Assembly (NCBI RefSeq): GCF_013426205.1
Contig: NC_089423.1
Span: 992,001 to 1,056,000, forward strand
Origin: Metarhizium brunneum
Lineage: Eukaryota > Ascomycota > Sordariomycetes > Hypocreales > Clavicipitaceae
Direction of reading: 5' to 3'
Length of the DNA: 64,000 bases
Shown: one piece after another, positions 24,906 to 35,616 of the stretch
How the letters are laid out: each line of letters starts with the position of its first letter
Position numbering within the stretch: position 1 is the stretch's first letter
Translations under genes and position numbers: made by a program
The notes under the pieces: generated by a model
The model's database searches: none
Seen by the model: the letters and a program-made list of their open reading frames with translations, nothing else
Told to the model about the DNA's origin: nothing

Positions 24906-25866
24906 AAGAGTCGTTGGTGAGAATTATATAATACACGAAGCGTTTAATGTCTTTCTTTTTCGTCACGTCGGCGCAACCCCGCCACACGTATTTCATCGCC
25001 TCGTGTGCCTTTTCAAACGGCCGGACGGAGTCGATGATGTCGTCAAAGGTCATTTTTGTAGCTGAGATGGCGGCCACGAGATGCTCCTGATCGTCTCTGG
25101 GCCGGCGTTGATCCCTCTGCACGTTAGATGGCTTGGGCCATTGATGTCTCTTCTTGCGCGGGGTGATGTACATGTATGCTCTCAAGTGTGGTCGCGTGTG
25201 TTTCGGCCACTTTGGATAAGAGGGAACAATGACGTTGCTGAGCGGACACCGGGATTCCCTGATATGAGGCGCGGCCCCCTCTTTGTTAGAAGTAGTCCAG
25301 CCAACATGTTGCTTGACGCCGTATGTCGTCAACATGACTGGAGCGGGGTTGCTGGGTTTGTCAGAAACCAGCACGACTCATGTCAATTTCCATCTGGGCG
25401 ACGTGGATCCGGCATCGAAGCCGAGGCCGCACTAAAGGCTTGGCTGGCTGGGGTCCCCGGCTCGGCATCATGCTTACATCGACGTCAAACAAACAATCGT
25501 CACTGTTGCGTGGTGTAGTTGAGTAGTCGTGGGATGAGATGAGGTCAAATTTGGCTTGTAAAATCACGCCGTTGGGCCAAAGTGAAGCTTCACTATTGAG
25601 AGCGATTATTTGGTACCAGCTCGACATGTCAAGTATGTGCGACAGATGAGGCTGGCTTCGGAAGCCACTTTGGACCAGATACTCTTCCTCTCAAGACGAA
25701 GCCGACGTAGACGGGCCACGGCAAAACAAGCACATTTTTTTACGAACAAAACAGAAAAGAATAAGACAGCAAAGAAACCAGCCGCTTGCTCAGCTCCCAC
25801 TCGTTTTGACCGCGGCGCACAATGAAACCACACAGCGTCAAGTCATAAAGGACCATGCCGGACTCA
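24906..25866. other. intergenic region between convergent genes
   Basis: The ABC transporter and the BPL_N gene converge here, so this holds both 3' ends. No supported gene. Confidence 0.5.
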
Positions 25867-26874
25867 TCAGCGCACTCGGCCGCCCGCCATAGTGGCCTCG
25901 ATCAAATCGTGCCCAATGTCAAACTGCTCGCCGTGCGGACAGTCGAGATTCTCAACGGCAACTGCGCGCCGTCCCGTCAGACAGTCGTATCCCAGAAGAC
26001 AGAAGAATCAAACTTACACCACTCCAAGGTCGCTTCTGGATGCGGCCCAACGAGCCCGACCCAGCCCTCGCCATACTTGGTCAGCGACGCAGCCACCCTG
26101 CCGCCGTGGGAGTACCGGCCCAGCACAATGGCCGTCTCGCTCTCGCGCAGGCCCCGAATCACAGCGCCCTCCTGGAAATACAGCCATCGGCCCGCGGCGG
26201 TCCGGCCGGCCTGGGGCCCCGTGGCAAAGCGCCAGTCGACCTGGACGATGGCGTCGGCGTCGGTCGTCACCTGCGCGCCCTCCTGGTCGTTCTCGGCGTC
26301 CGTGTCGGCGCCGCGGGGCAGCAGCCCGAACCCCGGCGTGTGCCCGGCGAGATAGGCGCCCAGGCAGAAGCCTACGTAGCGGCCGCCGCGGGAGACGAAC
26401 CTGCGGATGGCGGGCGCAAAGGCCCTGGTCTCGGCCCAGGCGTCGTCGAGGTCTGTGGTGGAAAAATTAGTCGCCGGCGTCGGACAAGAGTCTGGGGTTT
26501 GTTTTTGCGTGTGTGGTGTGCGGCTGCTGTCGGCATGATGCGGCAGCAGCAGGCAGGTGATGTTGGCGCATGGGGGTGCCTTTGCGCCACGAGGTGGTGC
26601 AACGAGCTGAAAAATAGATACATGTATGGACTGCGACAGGCGCCGTGGGAAGCTGTGCATGAGAGTGAATGAGGCTGGACGTACCCGGGCCCCCCGGCTG
26701 CGCGTACAAGTCTACCTCGCTCAAGGTTTCGTGCGACACTTGGACGGCCTCGCTTGGGCCGGCGTACTGGACCTCGAACCGCCGCGGGCAAGACTCTAGA
26801 AGTCTGGCGACGGCTTCGGGCAGGCCGTGGCTGCTCGCGGGCCCGCGATACACGAGAGCGCGTGGCCGGGGCAT
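25867..26874 (-). CDS. class-I glutamine amidotransferase-like / BPL_N domain protein
   Basis: Three minus-strand exons, 26874-26685, 26452-26018 and 25961-25867, join in phase to 239 residues. Splice ends are GTACGT..CACAG and GTAAGT..GCGCAG. The protein starts PRPRALVYRGPASSHGLPEA and has AQPGGPDLDDAW across the first intron. It also carries the nucleophile elbow GFCLGAYLAG, with the cysteine where glutamine amidotransferases have their catalytic Cys, and GLVGPHPEA before the second intron. This matches the N-terminal domain of fungal and yeast biotin-protein ligase (BPL_N) found alone as a small protein. No ligase catalytic domain follows; the gene ends with a short exon encoding ENLDCPHGEQFD. 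Its reaction is unknown. The intron of 232 bases is long for this window but the phases agree. Confidence 0.85.
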
Positions 26875-28966
26875 GGTGGAGGAAGGGCACGCGGACGATG
26901 GTGCTCACGATAGTCACAGACCTGTGGGCTACGATTAGCAGCGCTGAGAGACACGAGGGGCGCTGCTTACCGGCGTGACGGTGCTCTGGTTTGGTTCTTC
27001 GGTCGGCCCGGGAGACACAGAGAGAGAGAAGAGGCGTGCGTGAAGCAGTCCAACGACTTGAGGACACGGCAGCATGGACAACGCACCGTGTGCTATTTGA
27101 CCTTCCGAGTCGAGCGCCCGCTTCCCGCCTGCGCTTTAAAATAGACCAGACGGCATAGCGAGCACGCTCAAGTTCCAGAATGTCCCTTTGGGGGCCGACG
27201 ATGCCAGTTCGATGGCGTGGCTGCAGGGCCGGGCCCGAGGCGGCAAAAGCTGACATGAGCCCGCATCCCGTCTGGCGCCCAGCAAGGCGACGAGAAGCGC
27301 ATATGTCAACATTTGAACGTCCAGTCCCATACTCCGTACTCGGTCAGCAAGGTCGGGGGCCTTGATTTAAGCTCTGCCGCCCGTCATCTTGGCTTTCCGC
27401 CCCCAGCGCCCGTTGTCGTACTCCCCGACGACGTGGCTGGCCTGGCAAACACTCGTCTCCCGACGTCTCGACTCTTGACGGCAAAAGATGCCGACTGCCA
27501 TTCTCATCGCAACCCAGTCTCGGCATTCGGCCTGCTCGTCTCTTTCACTTCCCAGCCGATTCGGGCCTGGGCCTCGCGCCGTCGTCAGCCAAATGCAACC
27601 CCGTTCCCTCCACGCGGCGTCTGGAATTCCACGTCGGAGCTGAGGGCGTTTGTGGCTGTTTTAGACGGTGCCTGGTGCCTGAGATGGGGTCGATCCTTGT
27701 CCTTGGCATGCCGTTGCCCAAAAGCCGTCCAAAAACAGCCGCACGTGAATAGGGGCCGTTTTGCTTCCCCCCCGTCTGTCGCTGCCATTCCACCTTCTCG
27801 ATTTGGCCACGGACTCGGCGCATAGCTTGGACGCCCCCTTGCGCCGAAATAAATAAATAAATAAATACGAAATAAAAGGAGAGCAAAACACATGGCGCCG
27901 TGCCTTGCTGTTGCACGCCATCGTCAGCTTAGACGGGTGGCGAGCTGCATGGCTCTCCAAGTTGATTTCTCAGCTTTGCTGCTCGGCCAGTCAAACCCGC
28001 CATTTCTTGCATCAAGCGGCGGACCTGTCAGCAGCATGTGCGTTTGACCATTTTTTTCTCGCGGTAATTTTTCCACCATATGATTCCCACGGTGTCGGTG
28101 ACACGACGACTCGGCCAATCAGCACTGCGGGCTTCGAGATGCCGGAGTCCCGCGACATGTCTCACGCCGTGAAGAAAATAATAACCATTGGCCTGGCCGA
28201 GTATTCACACCGCACATCGTGGCTCGCCTAGATTCCTCAATCCCTGTTTCCAAGGGTTCGTGTGAGACAAAATAGCCCCAACGGCGCAACGGGTCCCCCA
28301 TTCTTGGGCCCGGAGGCGTGACGTGCTTGTGGGTGTAAGCTCGCCTCTAGAGCGTATTCCCCCTTGCGCAGAAAGGGCGGCGACTGCCTCCTGTTGCGGT
28401 ATGAGCAATGTAGTTCTCGCAAGCAAGTGAGTTGGTGTGGTGGGCGGCTGGCGATGTAACTTGGATTCTGAATATTGAGCAAGGTTCCCCCTTCCCTCCC
28501 CCCCCTCGAAAGCACAGAAGCCGGACCTTGGTTTGAATTTCATTGATGCAATATTTGCTCTTGCAAATTCCGCTCCGTCAGCTTATACAGCTGAGTATGC
28601 AGCCGGGCTCATTGAGAATCCGCACCGGTGACCGGGCTCAGAGCTGAGAGATGCCTGGGGACGCTATTCTGATTTGTTGGCAGGCGCAACACACGAGGAC
28701 CGCGACGCCAGGCCCGGCAGTATATATAGTGAGTGGCTTGAGACAAGTCGTCTGGGCATATTCGACTTGTGAATACCGTGTCAACGGCCCTGTTGGGAGG
28801 ATACGGACGTCTTGTCCTGTACTTGATGCAGAATTTCAACCCTCTCTTGTTCTACTTTTCACGGCTCTATTTGCATTCGTATAAACATCTATCGAGTCCC
28901 TTCTTTTGAAACGTCTCCCTCTGCAGGTCGCTCAACTCTTCACCACGTCGTTCAGGGACAGGTGAA
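26875..28966. other. divergent intergenic region, 2.1 kb
   Basis: It separates the minus-strand BPL_N gene from the plus-strand synthetase gene, so it carries two promoters. No supported gene; overlapping small frames around 27.3-27.9 kb lack domains. An (AAAT)n-like run lies near 27845-27868 and a TATA-like box at 28721. Confidence 0.5.
28721..28729 (+). promoter_or_regulatory. TATA-like box of the NRPS-like gene
   Basis: TATATATAG about 240 bases before ATG 28967. Downstream the leader is C/T-rich, as in many fungal promoters. Inferred only. Confidence 0.4.
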
Positions 28967-31900
28967 ATGGATAGCCAAGGCACCCAGGTCCACGGCGACC
29001 TCGGACACGCAGACATGGCTCATCAAACACAACGGCAGCATTCCACCGTCCTCGCGGACAACGCTGCCATATACCCATATCAAGAACCCGCCCAGCCTCG
29101 CACTCTGGTGGACATATTCGACGCCTCCGTCTCAGCGCACCCCGCCGCTGCCGCCATCGACAACGGCACCTCCCAGCTGAGCTACAAAGAGCTGTCGGAG
29201 CAAGTTGCCGCGCGGGCGAAGCAGCTGCGAAGTGCCGGCATCGGCGTCGGCGACAAGGTCGGCGTCCGGATCACCTCTGGATCGATAGAGCTGTACGTCG
29301 GTATCCTGGGCATCCTCGCCGCCGGAGCCGCCTACGTCCCCGTCGACGTGGACGACCCCGACGAGCGAGCCCGGCTCGTCTGGGACGAAGCCCGCGTGAG
29401 CGCCGTGCTGACGGACGACGCTACGCTCACGCCGCACTACACCCCCGTCGGCAGCGCACGACCCCGGCGCCCCCAGCTCGAGGACGACGCCTGGGTCATA
29501 TTCACCTCTGGCTCGACAGGCAAGCCCAAGGGCGTGGCCGTCAGCCACCGCAGCGCAGCGGCCTTTGTCGACGCCGAGGCGCAGCTGTTCGTGCCAGAGC
29601 GGCCGCTGGGCCCGGGGGACCGCGTGCTCGCCGGGCTATCAGTGGCATTCGACGCCTCGTGCGAGGAGATGTGGCTCGCGTGGCGGCACGGCGCGTGCCT
29701 GGTGCCCGCGCCGCGGGCCCTGGTCCGGGCCGGCGCCGACCTAGGCCGGTTCCTCTCGTCGCAGCGCGTGTCCGTCGTGTCCACGGTGCCGACCCTGGCG
29801 GCTCTGTGGCCGGCCGACGCCCTCCGCGGGCTGCGCCTGCTGATCCTCGGCGGGGAAGCCTGCCCCGCCGAGCTGGCCGCCCGGCTCGCCCGCACCGCCG
29901 GGTCGGTGTGGAACACGTACGGCCCGACCGAGGCCACGGTGGTGTCGTGCGCCGCGCCCCTCGCGCCCGGGGACCCGGTGGTGCGCATCGGCCTGCCGCT
30001 CGCGGGGTGGCGGCTGGCCGTTGTCGGGCCCGACGGCGACCCCGTGGCCTGGGGCGACGAGGGCGAGCTGGTCATCGGCGGCGCCGGCGTCGCGCGGTAC
30101 CTGGACCCGGAGAAGGACAGGGCCAAGTTTGCGCCGGCGGCCGTGTTTGGCGGCGAGCGCGCGTACCGCAGCGGCGACGTGGTCCGCGCCGAGAGGCGGG
30201 GGCTCGTGTTTGTCGGCCGCGACGACGAGCAGGTCAAGCTGGGCGGGAGGCGCGTCGAGCTGGGCGAGGTCGATGCCGCGCTGCTGACGCTGCCGGATGT
30301 GTGTGCCGCGGCGTGCGCCATCCGCCGCAGCGAGGTCGGCGCCCAGGTGCTCGTGGGGTATATTGTCTGCAGTAACGGGAGGGCGCCCGATGCCACGGAC
30401 CGGGAGATCCTTCGGCGGGTGCTCCCCGCGACTCTGGTGCCCATGCTCGTCGCCGTCGACGACCTCCCGGTCCGCACGTCCGGCAAGGTGGATCGCAAGG
30501 CGCTGCCGTGGCCGCCGCCGCCGCCGCCTACCCCGGCCCCGGCTCCACAATCGTCGGCCGGCGATTTCCCTTCCGGGAATGTGGATAAGGAAGAGGCCGA
30601 TGGCACCACGGCATGGGTCGCCGAGCAGTGGCGCCGCGTTCTCGGCATGCCCCCTTCGTGCGACTCCAACTTTTTCGACCTTGGCGGGACCAGCTTGGGC
30701 GCTGCGCAGCTCGTCTCCCAGCTCCGCCAGCGATGCCCGACTCTCTCGGTCGCCGACGTCTACGAGAACCCGGGCCTGGCCGCCATGGCTGCCCGCGTGG
30801 ACGACCTCATGGGCACCGGACACGTTGATCGCGAAGTGGTGCCGACCCCGCGGTGGCTGATGGTCATCCAGGCTGCGATTCTGCTCCTCGAGATGACCTT
30901 CCAGGGCGTCCGGTGGCTGACGGGGCTGGCATTTGTCAAAAAGATCTTTGTCGTCGTTCTCGGGCCGGGCACCTGGGCCGGTAGGTACGCGCTGCCGTGG
31001 TGGGTGCTCGCCGTCATCTGGGCGGTTTTCCTCACGGCGCCCGGGAGACTGCTCACGACGGCCGGAGTCGTGAGGACGCTCTGCTTTGGCATCGCGCCGG
31101 GCACCTACCGCCGGGGCGGACTGCGTCACATCAGGCTCTGGGCCGCGGAGCGCTTCGTGGGACTCGGCGGCATCGCGTCCGTCGCGGGCACGCCGTGGTG
31201 CCGATACTACGCGCGGCTGCTGGGGTGCCGAGTGGCTTCCAACGTGCAGCTTCACGCTCTTCCACCTGCAACCGGGCTGGCGAGCTTCGGCGCAGGCTGT
31301 GCCGTGGAGCCCGAGGCCGATGTTGCCGGGTGGTGGCTCGATGGCGACAAGCTACACATCGGGGCCATCACAATCGGTGAGGGGGCCAGGGTTGGCGCCC
31401 GCAGCACTCTCATGCCAGGCACGATTCTGGACCCCTTTGCCAGTGTTCAGCCCGGGGTCAGCGTCCGGGGCATAATCCGGGCGTCGGACGCCTCTCTCGC
31501 CCCCAAGGGCAACGAGGATGGTGTTGGGGCCAGGACTAGAGAGGGCCTCGGGATATGGCTCTTGTACACGAGCACTCTATTGATGCTGGATTTCCTCCCT
31601 GTTCTCCTGGTTGCGCCTATTTTTTGGCTCGTTCCGACCATCGTTGGTGACTACAGCAACTTTCGCGAGATGTGTCTAGGCCTCATCACAATGGCAGCGC
31701 CAGGTTCCGTCCTGGGGCTGTTGTTGTACTCGACCTCCATCATCCTGCTCACACGGACGGCTAGTCTCGCCCTCCGCCCCGGCCTCTACTCATGGCATGG
31801 GACTACGGCGTGGGCAGCTTGGCTGACACATTATTTGATGATGAATACCAGAACCGTCCTTTTCCCCGTCTTTGCCAGCCTATTTACCCCTACGTGGCTG

Positions 31901-33016
31901 AAACTCCTTGGTGCCCGAGTAGGTCGCCATGTTGAAGCGTCGACCGTTGTCCCCATCCCATCGCTTCTCCGCGTTCAAGACGGCAGCTTCCTCGCCGACG
32001 ACGTCTTGCTGTCGCCGTTTGAGCTCGGTGCCGGCCAGGTGCGAATCGGCACTGCAACGGTCGGCGTCAAGTCATTCATCGGCAACTCAGCCATTGTCGA
32101 CCCCGACGTCGAAGTGCCGGACGGCGTCTTGATTGGCGTCTTGAGCTCGGCTCTGGATTCAAAGCAGATGGGGCCCGAGTTCTCGTCCGGCTCGTCGTGG
32201 CTCGGCCGACCGCCCATGGCCATACCGCGTCGCATCACGACCATCGTCGACCAAAGCCGCACCTTCAACCCTCCGGCCAGGCTGGTCTTGGCCAGGGCGC
32301 TGGTTGAGTCATGCCGGCTGTTTCCACTATTACTCTCCGGCATGATTGGCACCTTGGCCGGAATAGCCATGCTGTACCTCCTCATCACCTTTGGCATCGG
32401 CTGGGCCGTCCTGGCCAGCGGCGGACTTCTCCTGGGGTCCGGACTCGTTGCCTGCACTCTGGCCACTCTGGCCAAGTGGCTGCTGACGCCGAATATTCGC
32501 GCTGGCCATCAGCATCCGCTATGGAGCTCCTTTGTCTGGCGCAACGAGCTTGCCGATACCTTCGTGCAGTCCTTGGCCGTGCCCTGGTTTGTCTCCATGT
32601 GCTATGGCACGCCGTTCCTCAACATGTGGATGCGCTCTCTGGGTGCCAAGATTGGACGCGGCGTCTGGCTGGACAGCCATCTGCTGCCGGAAGCCGATCT
32701 GATTACGCTTGAAGACGGCGCTACAGTGAACCGAGGATCCGTCCTCCAGACTCACCTCTTCCATGACCGGCTTATGCGTCTGGACAAGGTGCACCTCGAG
32801 GCAGGGGCAACGCTCGGCCCATATGCCATTTCACTGCCTGGTACAACTATTGGTGCGGGCACGACTATTGCGCCTACTTCTCTCGTTATGCGCGGGGAGC
32901 AAATTCCGGCTGGTACACGGTGGCATGGAAACCCTGTTCGGCCGTGGAGTATAGAAAAAGATGAAGGCCCAAGCCCCAACTCTAGTTCGGATAATGACTC
33001 ACTGTCTCCCGTTTGA
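28967..33016 (+). CDS. NRPS-like synthetase, candidate epsilon-poly-L-lysine synthetase
   Basis: One uninterrupted frame of 1349 residues. Residues about 45-520 are an adenylation domain: A3 IFTSGSTGKPKG at 178, A4 FDASCEEMW at 228, A5 NTYGPTEAT at 316, A10 TSGKVDRKALP at 504. A Pro-rich linker leads to a carrier domain with FFDLGGTSLG (phosphopantetheine Ser about 576). From about 640 to the end, membrane segments alternate with hexapeptide/left-handed-helix-like stretches such as GEGARVGARSTLMPGT and GAGTTIAPTSLVMRG. There is no condensation, reductase or thioesterase domain. This is the layout and length (about 1320 residues) of bacterial epsilon-poly-lysine synthetase, a membrane enzyme that joins lysines through the side-chain amine; fungal homologues have been reported in Epichloë. 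My by-eye pocket D229 A230 E233 S272 I293 G295 T317 V325 V326 K507 is near the lysine code. Very GC-rich. Product is inferred. Confidence 0.85.
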   Translation: MDSQGTQVHGDLGHADMAHQTQRQHSTVLADNAAIYPYQEPAQPRTLVDIFDASVSAHPAAAAIDNGTSQLSYKELSEQVAARAKQLRSAGIGVGDKVGVRITSGSIELYVGILGILAAGAAYVPVDVDDPDERARLVWDEARVSAVLTDDATLTPHYTPVGSARPRRPQLEDDAWVIFTSGSTGKPKGVAVSHRSAAAFVDAEAQLFVPERPLGPGDRVLAGLSVAFDASCEEMWLAWRHGACLVPAPRALVRAGADLGRFLSSQRVSVVSTVPTLAALWPADALRGLRLLILGGEACPAELAARLARTAGSVWNTYGPTEATVVSCAAPLAPGDPVVRIGLPLAGWRLAVVGPDGDPVAWGDEGELVIGGAGVARYLDPEKDRAKFAPAAVFGGERAYRSGDVVRAERRGLVFVGRDDEQVKLGGRRVELGEVDAALLTLPDVCAAACAIRRSEVGAQVLVGYIVCSNGRAPDATDREILRRVLPATLVPMLVAVDDLPVRTSGKVDRKALPWPPPPPPTPAPAPQSSAGDFPSGNVDKEEADGTTAWVAEQWRRVLGMPPSCDSNFFDLGGTSLGAAQLVSQLRQRCPTLSVADVYENPGLAAMAARVDDLMGTGHVDREVVPTPRWLMVIQAAILLLEMTFQGVRWLTGLAFVKKIFVVVLGPGTWAGRYALPWWVLAVIWAVFLTAPGRLLTTAGVVRTLCFGIAPGTYRRGGLRHIRLWAAERFVGLGGIASVAGTPWCRYYARLLGCRVASNVQLHALPPATGLASFGAGCAVEPEADVAGWWLDGDKLHIGAITIGEGARVGARSTLMPGTILDPFASVQPGVSVRGIIRASDASLAPKGNEDGVGARTREGLGIWLLYTSTLLMLDFLPVLLVAPIFWLVPTIVGDYSNFREMCLGLITMAAPGSVLGLLLYSTSIILLTRTASLALRPGLYSWHGTTAWAAWLTHYLMMNTRTVLFPVFASLFTPTWLKLLGARVGRHVEASTVVPIPSLLRVQDGSFLADDVLLSPFELGAGQVRIGTATVGVKSFIGNSAIVDPDVEVPDGVLIGVLSSALDSKQMGPEFSSGSSWLGRPPMAIPRRITTIVDQSRTFNPPARLVLARALVESCRLFPLLLSGMIGTLAGIAMLYLLITFGIGWAVLASGGLLLGSGLVACTLATLAKWLLTPNIRAGHQHPLWSSFVWRNELADTFVQSLAVPWFVSMCYGTPFLNMWMRSLGAKIGRGVWLDSHLLPEADLITLEDGATVNRGSVLQTHLFHDRLMRLDKVHLEAGATLGPYAISLPGTTIGAGTTIAPTSLVMRGEQIPAGTRWHGNPVRPWSIEKDEGPSPNSSSDNDSLSPV

Positions 33017-33960
33017 TATTGGCCAGGGTCGTGGTGATACTGGTTTAGGAAAAGGTGAATGGCTGGAACATTTCCTGATTGTAGAGTGGTCTCCAAAGTG
33101 CGGGCATTTGTGTTTTTTACTGGGCTTTTTCTTTAAAAGTACGATGATTTCATTGATTCTCATTTGTTCTTCGGTGGGTATACAATACTGTTTGCCGCCA
33201 AGAAGGTTCATCATGTTTAAAAAAGGGTGAGAGTTTGCAGTTAGACATATTTATCCAGTGCAGCTATTTCTTTACATTATTCTCATATTCTTAGGTAGAC
33301 AAAAGGTGCATAATACATTTCCAATGGTTCGAGGTCTCATGGCAAACTCGTCTGGTAAACTCATGTTACTAGCGTTATTACATCCCATTGCCAATAACTA
33401 CCATTGAGTTTATGCTATTGACACATGTCATTCGCTTGCCCGATATCGAAGCCACACCGTCATGTCTAGTATATAAATCTAATGAATGCGCTCTGGTACC
33501 TGGTTGTTGCTGCTCAATAATATCCAGAATACTACTCTGCGTGCTGTCTAAAATTTTGGCAAAATGGTTGGCAGTTTCGTTGGCCGGGTTTCAAATATTG
33601 GGTGAAGCAGTGGAGCATGATGGCAACAGGAGAGCCAATCTTGAAACTGGCACAATTTATATGAAAACGCGTTCCCCCCTGCGACGAGAAGCCACGAATT
33701 CCGCATGTTGATTAGTGACAGAAAGTGAGTCGATGCTTTCCTGTCGGACTACAAGCAAACTCCGCGGGGGTGTTGTGTTATCAAGACCTATCCGCATTAT
33801 ACGAACAATATCAGAGAAACCACGTCAATCACCTTCCACTGGGCGTTTTGAAACAGGTGGTTCATGACTTTATTTGTGTTGTTATTATTGCCATTGGCAT
33901 GATCCAAGTCGACGTTGGAGTAGCTAACACAAGGAGAGAATTATGACCCGTATAGGTAAC
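33017..33960. other. AT-rich region after the synthetase gene
   Basis: Base composition drops sharply to AT-rich right after the stop codon. No coding signal. It presumably holds the synthetase terminator. Confidence 0.5.
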
Positions 33961-33965
33961 CCGTC

Positions 33966-34065
33966 TGCCACACGGAAATGGCCCATTGTCACACGGCTTG
34001 ATACCAAAGACTGTTATTAGATGAATTGAGCTATTTGCTCCAAGCCCTCTTGAGCCCTTGTCACA
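33966..34065. mobile_element. solo LTR, internally shortened copy
   Basis: It begins TGCCACACGGAAATGG and ends GCCCTTGTCACA, with the TG..CA ends expected of a retrotransposon LTR. It is flanked by a perfect 5-bp direct repeat CCGTC (33961-33965 and 34066-34070), a target-site duplication. It matches the copy at 35617-35805 at both ends and through GATACCAAAGACTGTTATTA, but lacks about 89 internal bases. Confidence 0.8.
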
Positions 34066-34104
34066 CCGTCCTAGCCCCTTTCATGCCTTGCCTACATCCC
34101 GTAT

Positions 34105-34278
34105 TCACTTGTCAATCGTCCGCTTGGCAATCTTTCCTTGATTCTCATACCTTGTATCCGCCCTCTGGGGGTGGACAATCGTCGTAGTCAACGGGGCCTC
34201 CGGGTCCGGCTCGGGGACCGGAGAAGTGAAGACAGAAGCAACGGCCGCGGCGAGGAGAGCGACTAGTGCAGTCTTCAT
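34105..34278 (-). CDS. small secreted peptide, 57 residues
   Basis: The minus strand from ATG 34278-34276 to TGA 34107-34105 encodes 57 residues. The first 18 (MKTALVALLAAAVASVFT) form a textbook signal peptide: basic residue, Ala/Leu core, small residues before a cleavage point. A Pro/Glu/Asp-rich stretch follows (SPVPEPDPEAP), then a basic tail with a Lys-Arg pair at residues 52-53, a possible Kex2 site leaving TIDK. There are no cysteines. It could be a secreted effector-like or signalling peptide, or a relic. The frame sits between two solo LTRs in AT-rich DNA, and its own GC content is clearly higher than its surroundings. Family unknown. No intron is needed. Confidence 0.55.
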   Translation of the reverse strand: MKTALVALLAAAVASVFTSPVPEPDPEAPLTTTIVHPQRADTRYENQGKIAKRTIDK

Positions 34279-35616
34279 TACGAGAGTAAGTAGGCTTCGT
34301 TGGCCTCGAGTAGATTAGATGGCCAAGTGTGTATTCAAGTGACTGGATTAATAAATGCAGTTTGTCCAGATGGATTATATTTACATCTTAAAAAGCTATT
34401 ATTCCCAGAGAAGGAACCCACGATATCCAAGTCTGGCATTGTAGCTGTGGCATTTGCATTTGAGGTCGGTCCAATATCAGCCTATTCAAGCCTTGCGCGA
34501 ACTCTTGATCTCCGACGTTGAACTACTTAGTTCCCTATGGTAGCAGTGACGAAGTGGTGTCAGCCATGACGCCACTACCATTAGCGAGGCTCGAACTCTT
34601 GTACTCACGTTCTATTGTAGGATAGCAAAAGGCTTCTATAAAGAGCTAGTATTGCTTAATACAGCGAGGCCACGGTCACTCATTGGATGTGCAGTCCTCT
34701 CAGTTGAGCAACAGACATGATCCCTGACATAAATCTGCCCAGTTTTTAAAATCAAGTAGCTCCTCCCTTGAGGGAATTCGATAGTCGTCATGCAGCGCAG
34801 CCCAATAAGCACGGTGGCTGTCAGCCATCTCCAAAACCGGCATTTGATGGGATTGCGATTCCTTTTTTCCTTCAGCCAGCCCTACCATCCGTAAAACGTC
34901 GTCGGACAAGCCTTACTTGCGGGCGCAGCTATTGATCAGCCGCAGCTCTATAGTTCCCGAGCTACTGGTCCGAAAACGCCATAGGGCTGAAGGACAAATG
35001 AGATCTCTGCCTATGCAGCGTCCGACCGTAATAGACACATCGAGATCCCCGTATTAGCCATCTAACGTCGCGATCGATGCCAAGTCAGAGGCTAGAAATG
35101 ACGAGGTGTCGCATTTGTCTCAGCAAAGGCATCCCGGCCCTGTAGCTAAGGAGTGGGGAATGTTGTTTCCTATAGCTCTGAGTACTATGCAGGGAAATAC
35201 TGGCTTTCATATTAGCATACTTGGCTCTGGCGGATTGTCAATAAAGTGGTGTGCTAGAGCTGAGACAAACACTCCGGTTCTCAATCGAACAATGCGTTTC
35301 ATCGCCTCTCTGCAGGACTGTAAACGACGATTAAACTCAATGTTCAAAGAGCGAGCCGGATCGGGACCAGTTATTGTCAAGCAGCGCTGGCTATCCATGC
35401 GAAAGGCATCGGTAGATGCAGAATGCGCAGCGTATACTACCCAATGGTGTAAGCGGCCCCAAACTCAGCCAGTAAGCTCTGCGATGAAGCTAATAGAACT
35501 CAGCTCCCATCTTGAGAGATGTGTCCGTTACATATGAGACCCAAGTATTCAATGGGTCATTTACGAGAGAAAACATTTACAGGCAGCAAGGATCCCCAGA
35601 GGTTGATGGAGCCTGG
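34279..35616. other. AT-rich repeat zone between solo LTRs
   Basis: No supported gene. A 143-codon plus frame at 35106-35537 has no recognisable domain and lies between two LTR copies; it may be a transposon relic. A fragment near 34.58 kb resembles a tRNA T-arm only. Confidence 0.4.

Noticed and set aside
29741..31255. 504-codon open frame on the minus strand inside the synthetase gene
   Set aside because: High GC of the real gene removes stops from the antisense; the plus frame carries all A-domain motifs.
28967..33016. Ordinary multimodular NRPS or carboxylic-acid-reductase-like enzyme
   Set aside because: No condensation, reductase or thioesterase domain; the C-terminal half is membrane segments plus hexapeptide-like repeats.
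34560..34640. tRNA-like T-arm (GAGTTCGAGCCTC on the minus strand)
   Set aside because: No matching acceptor, D-arm and anticodon arm could be folded; perhaps a relic.
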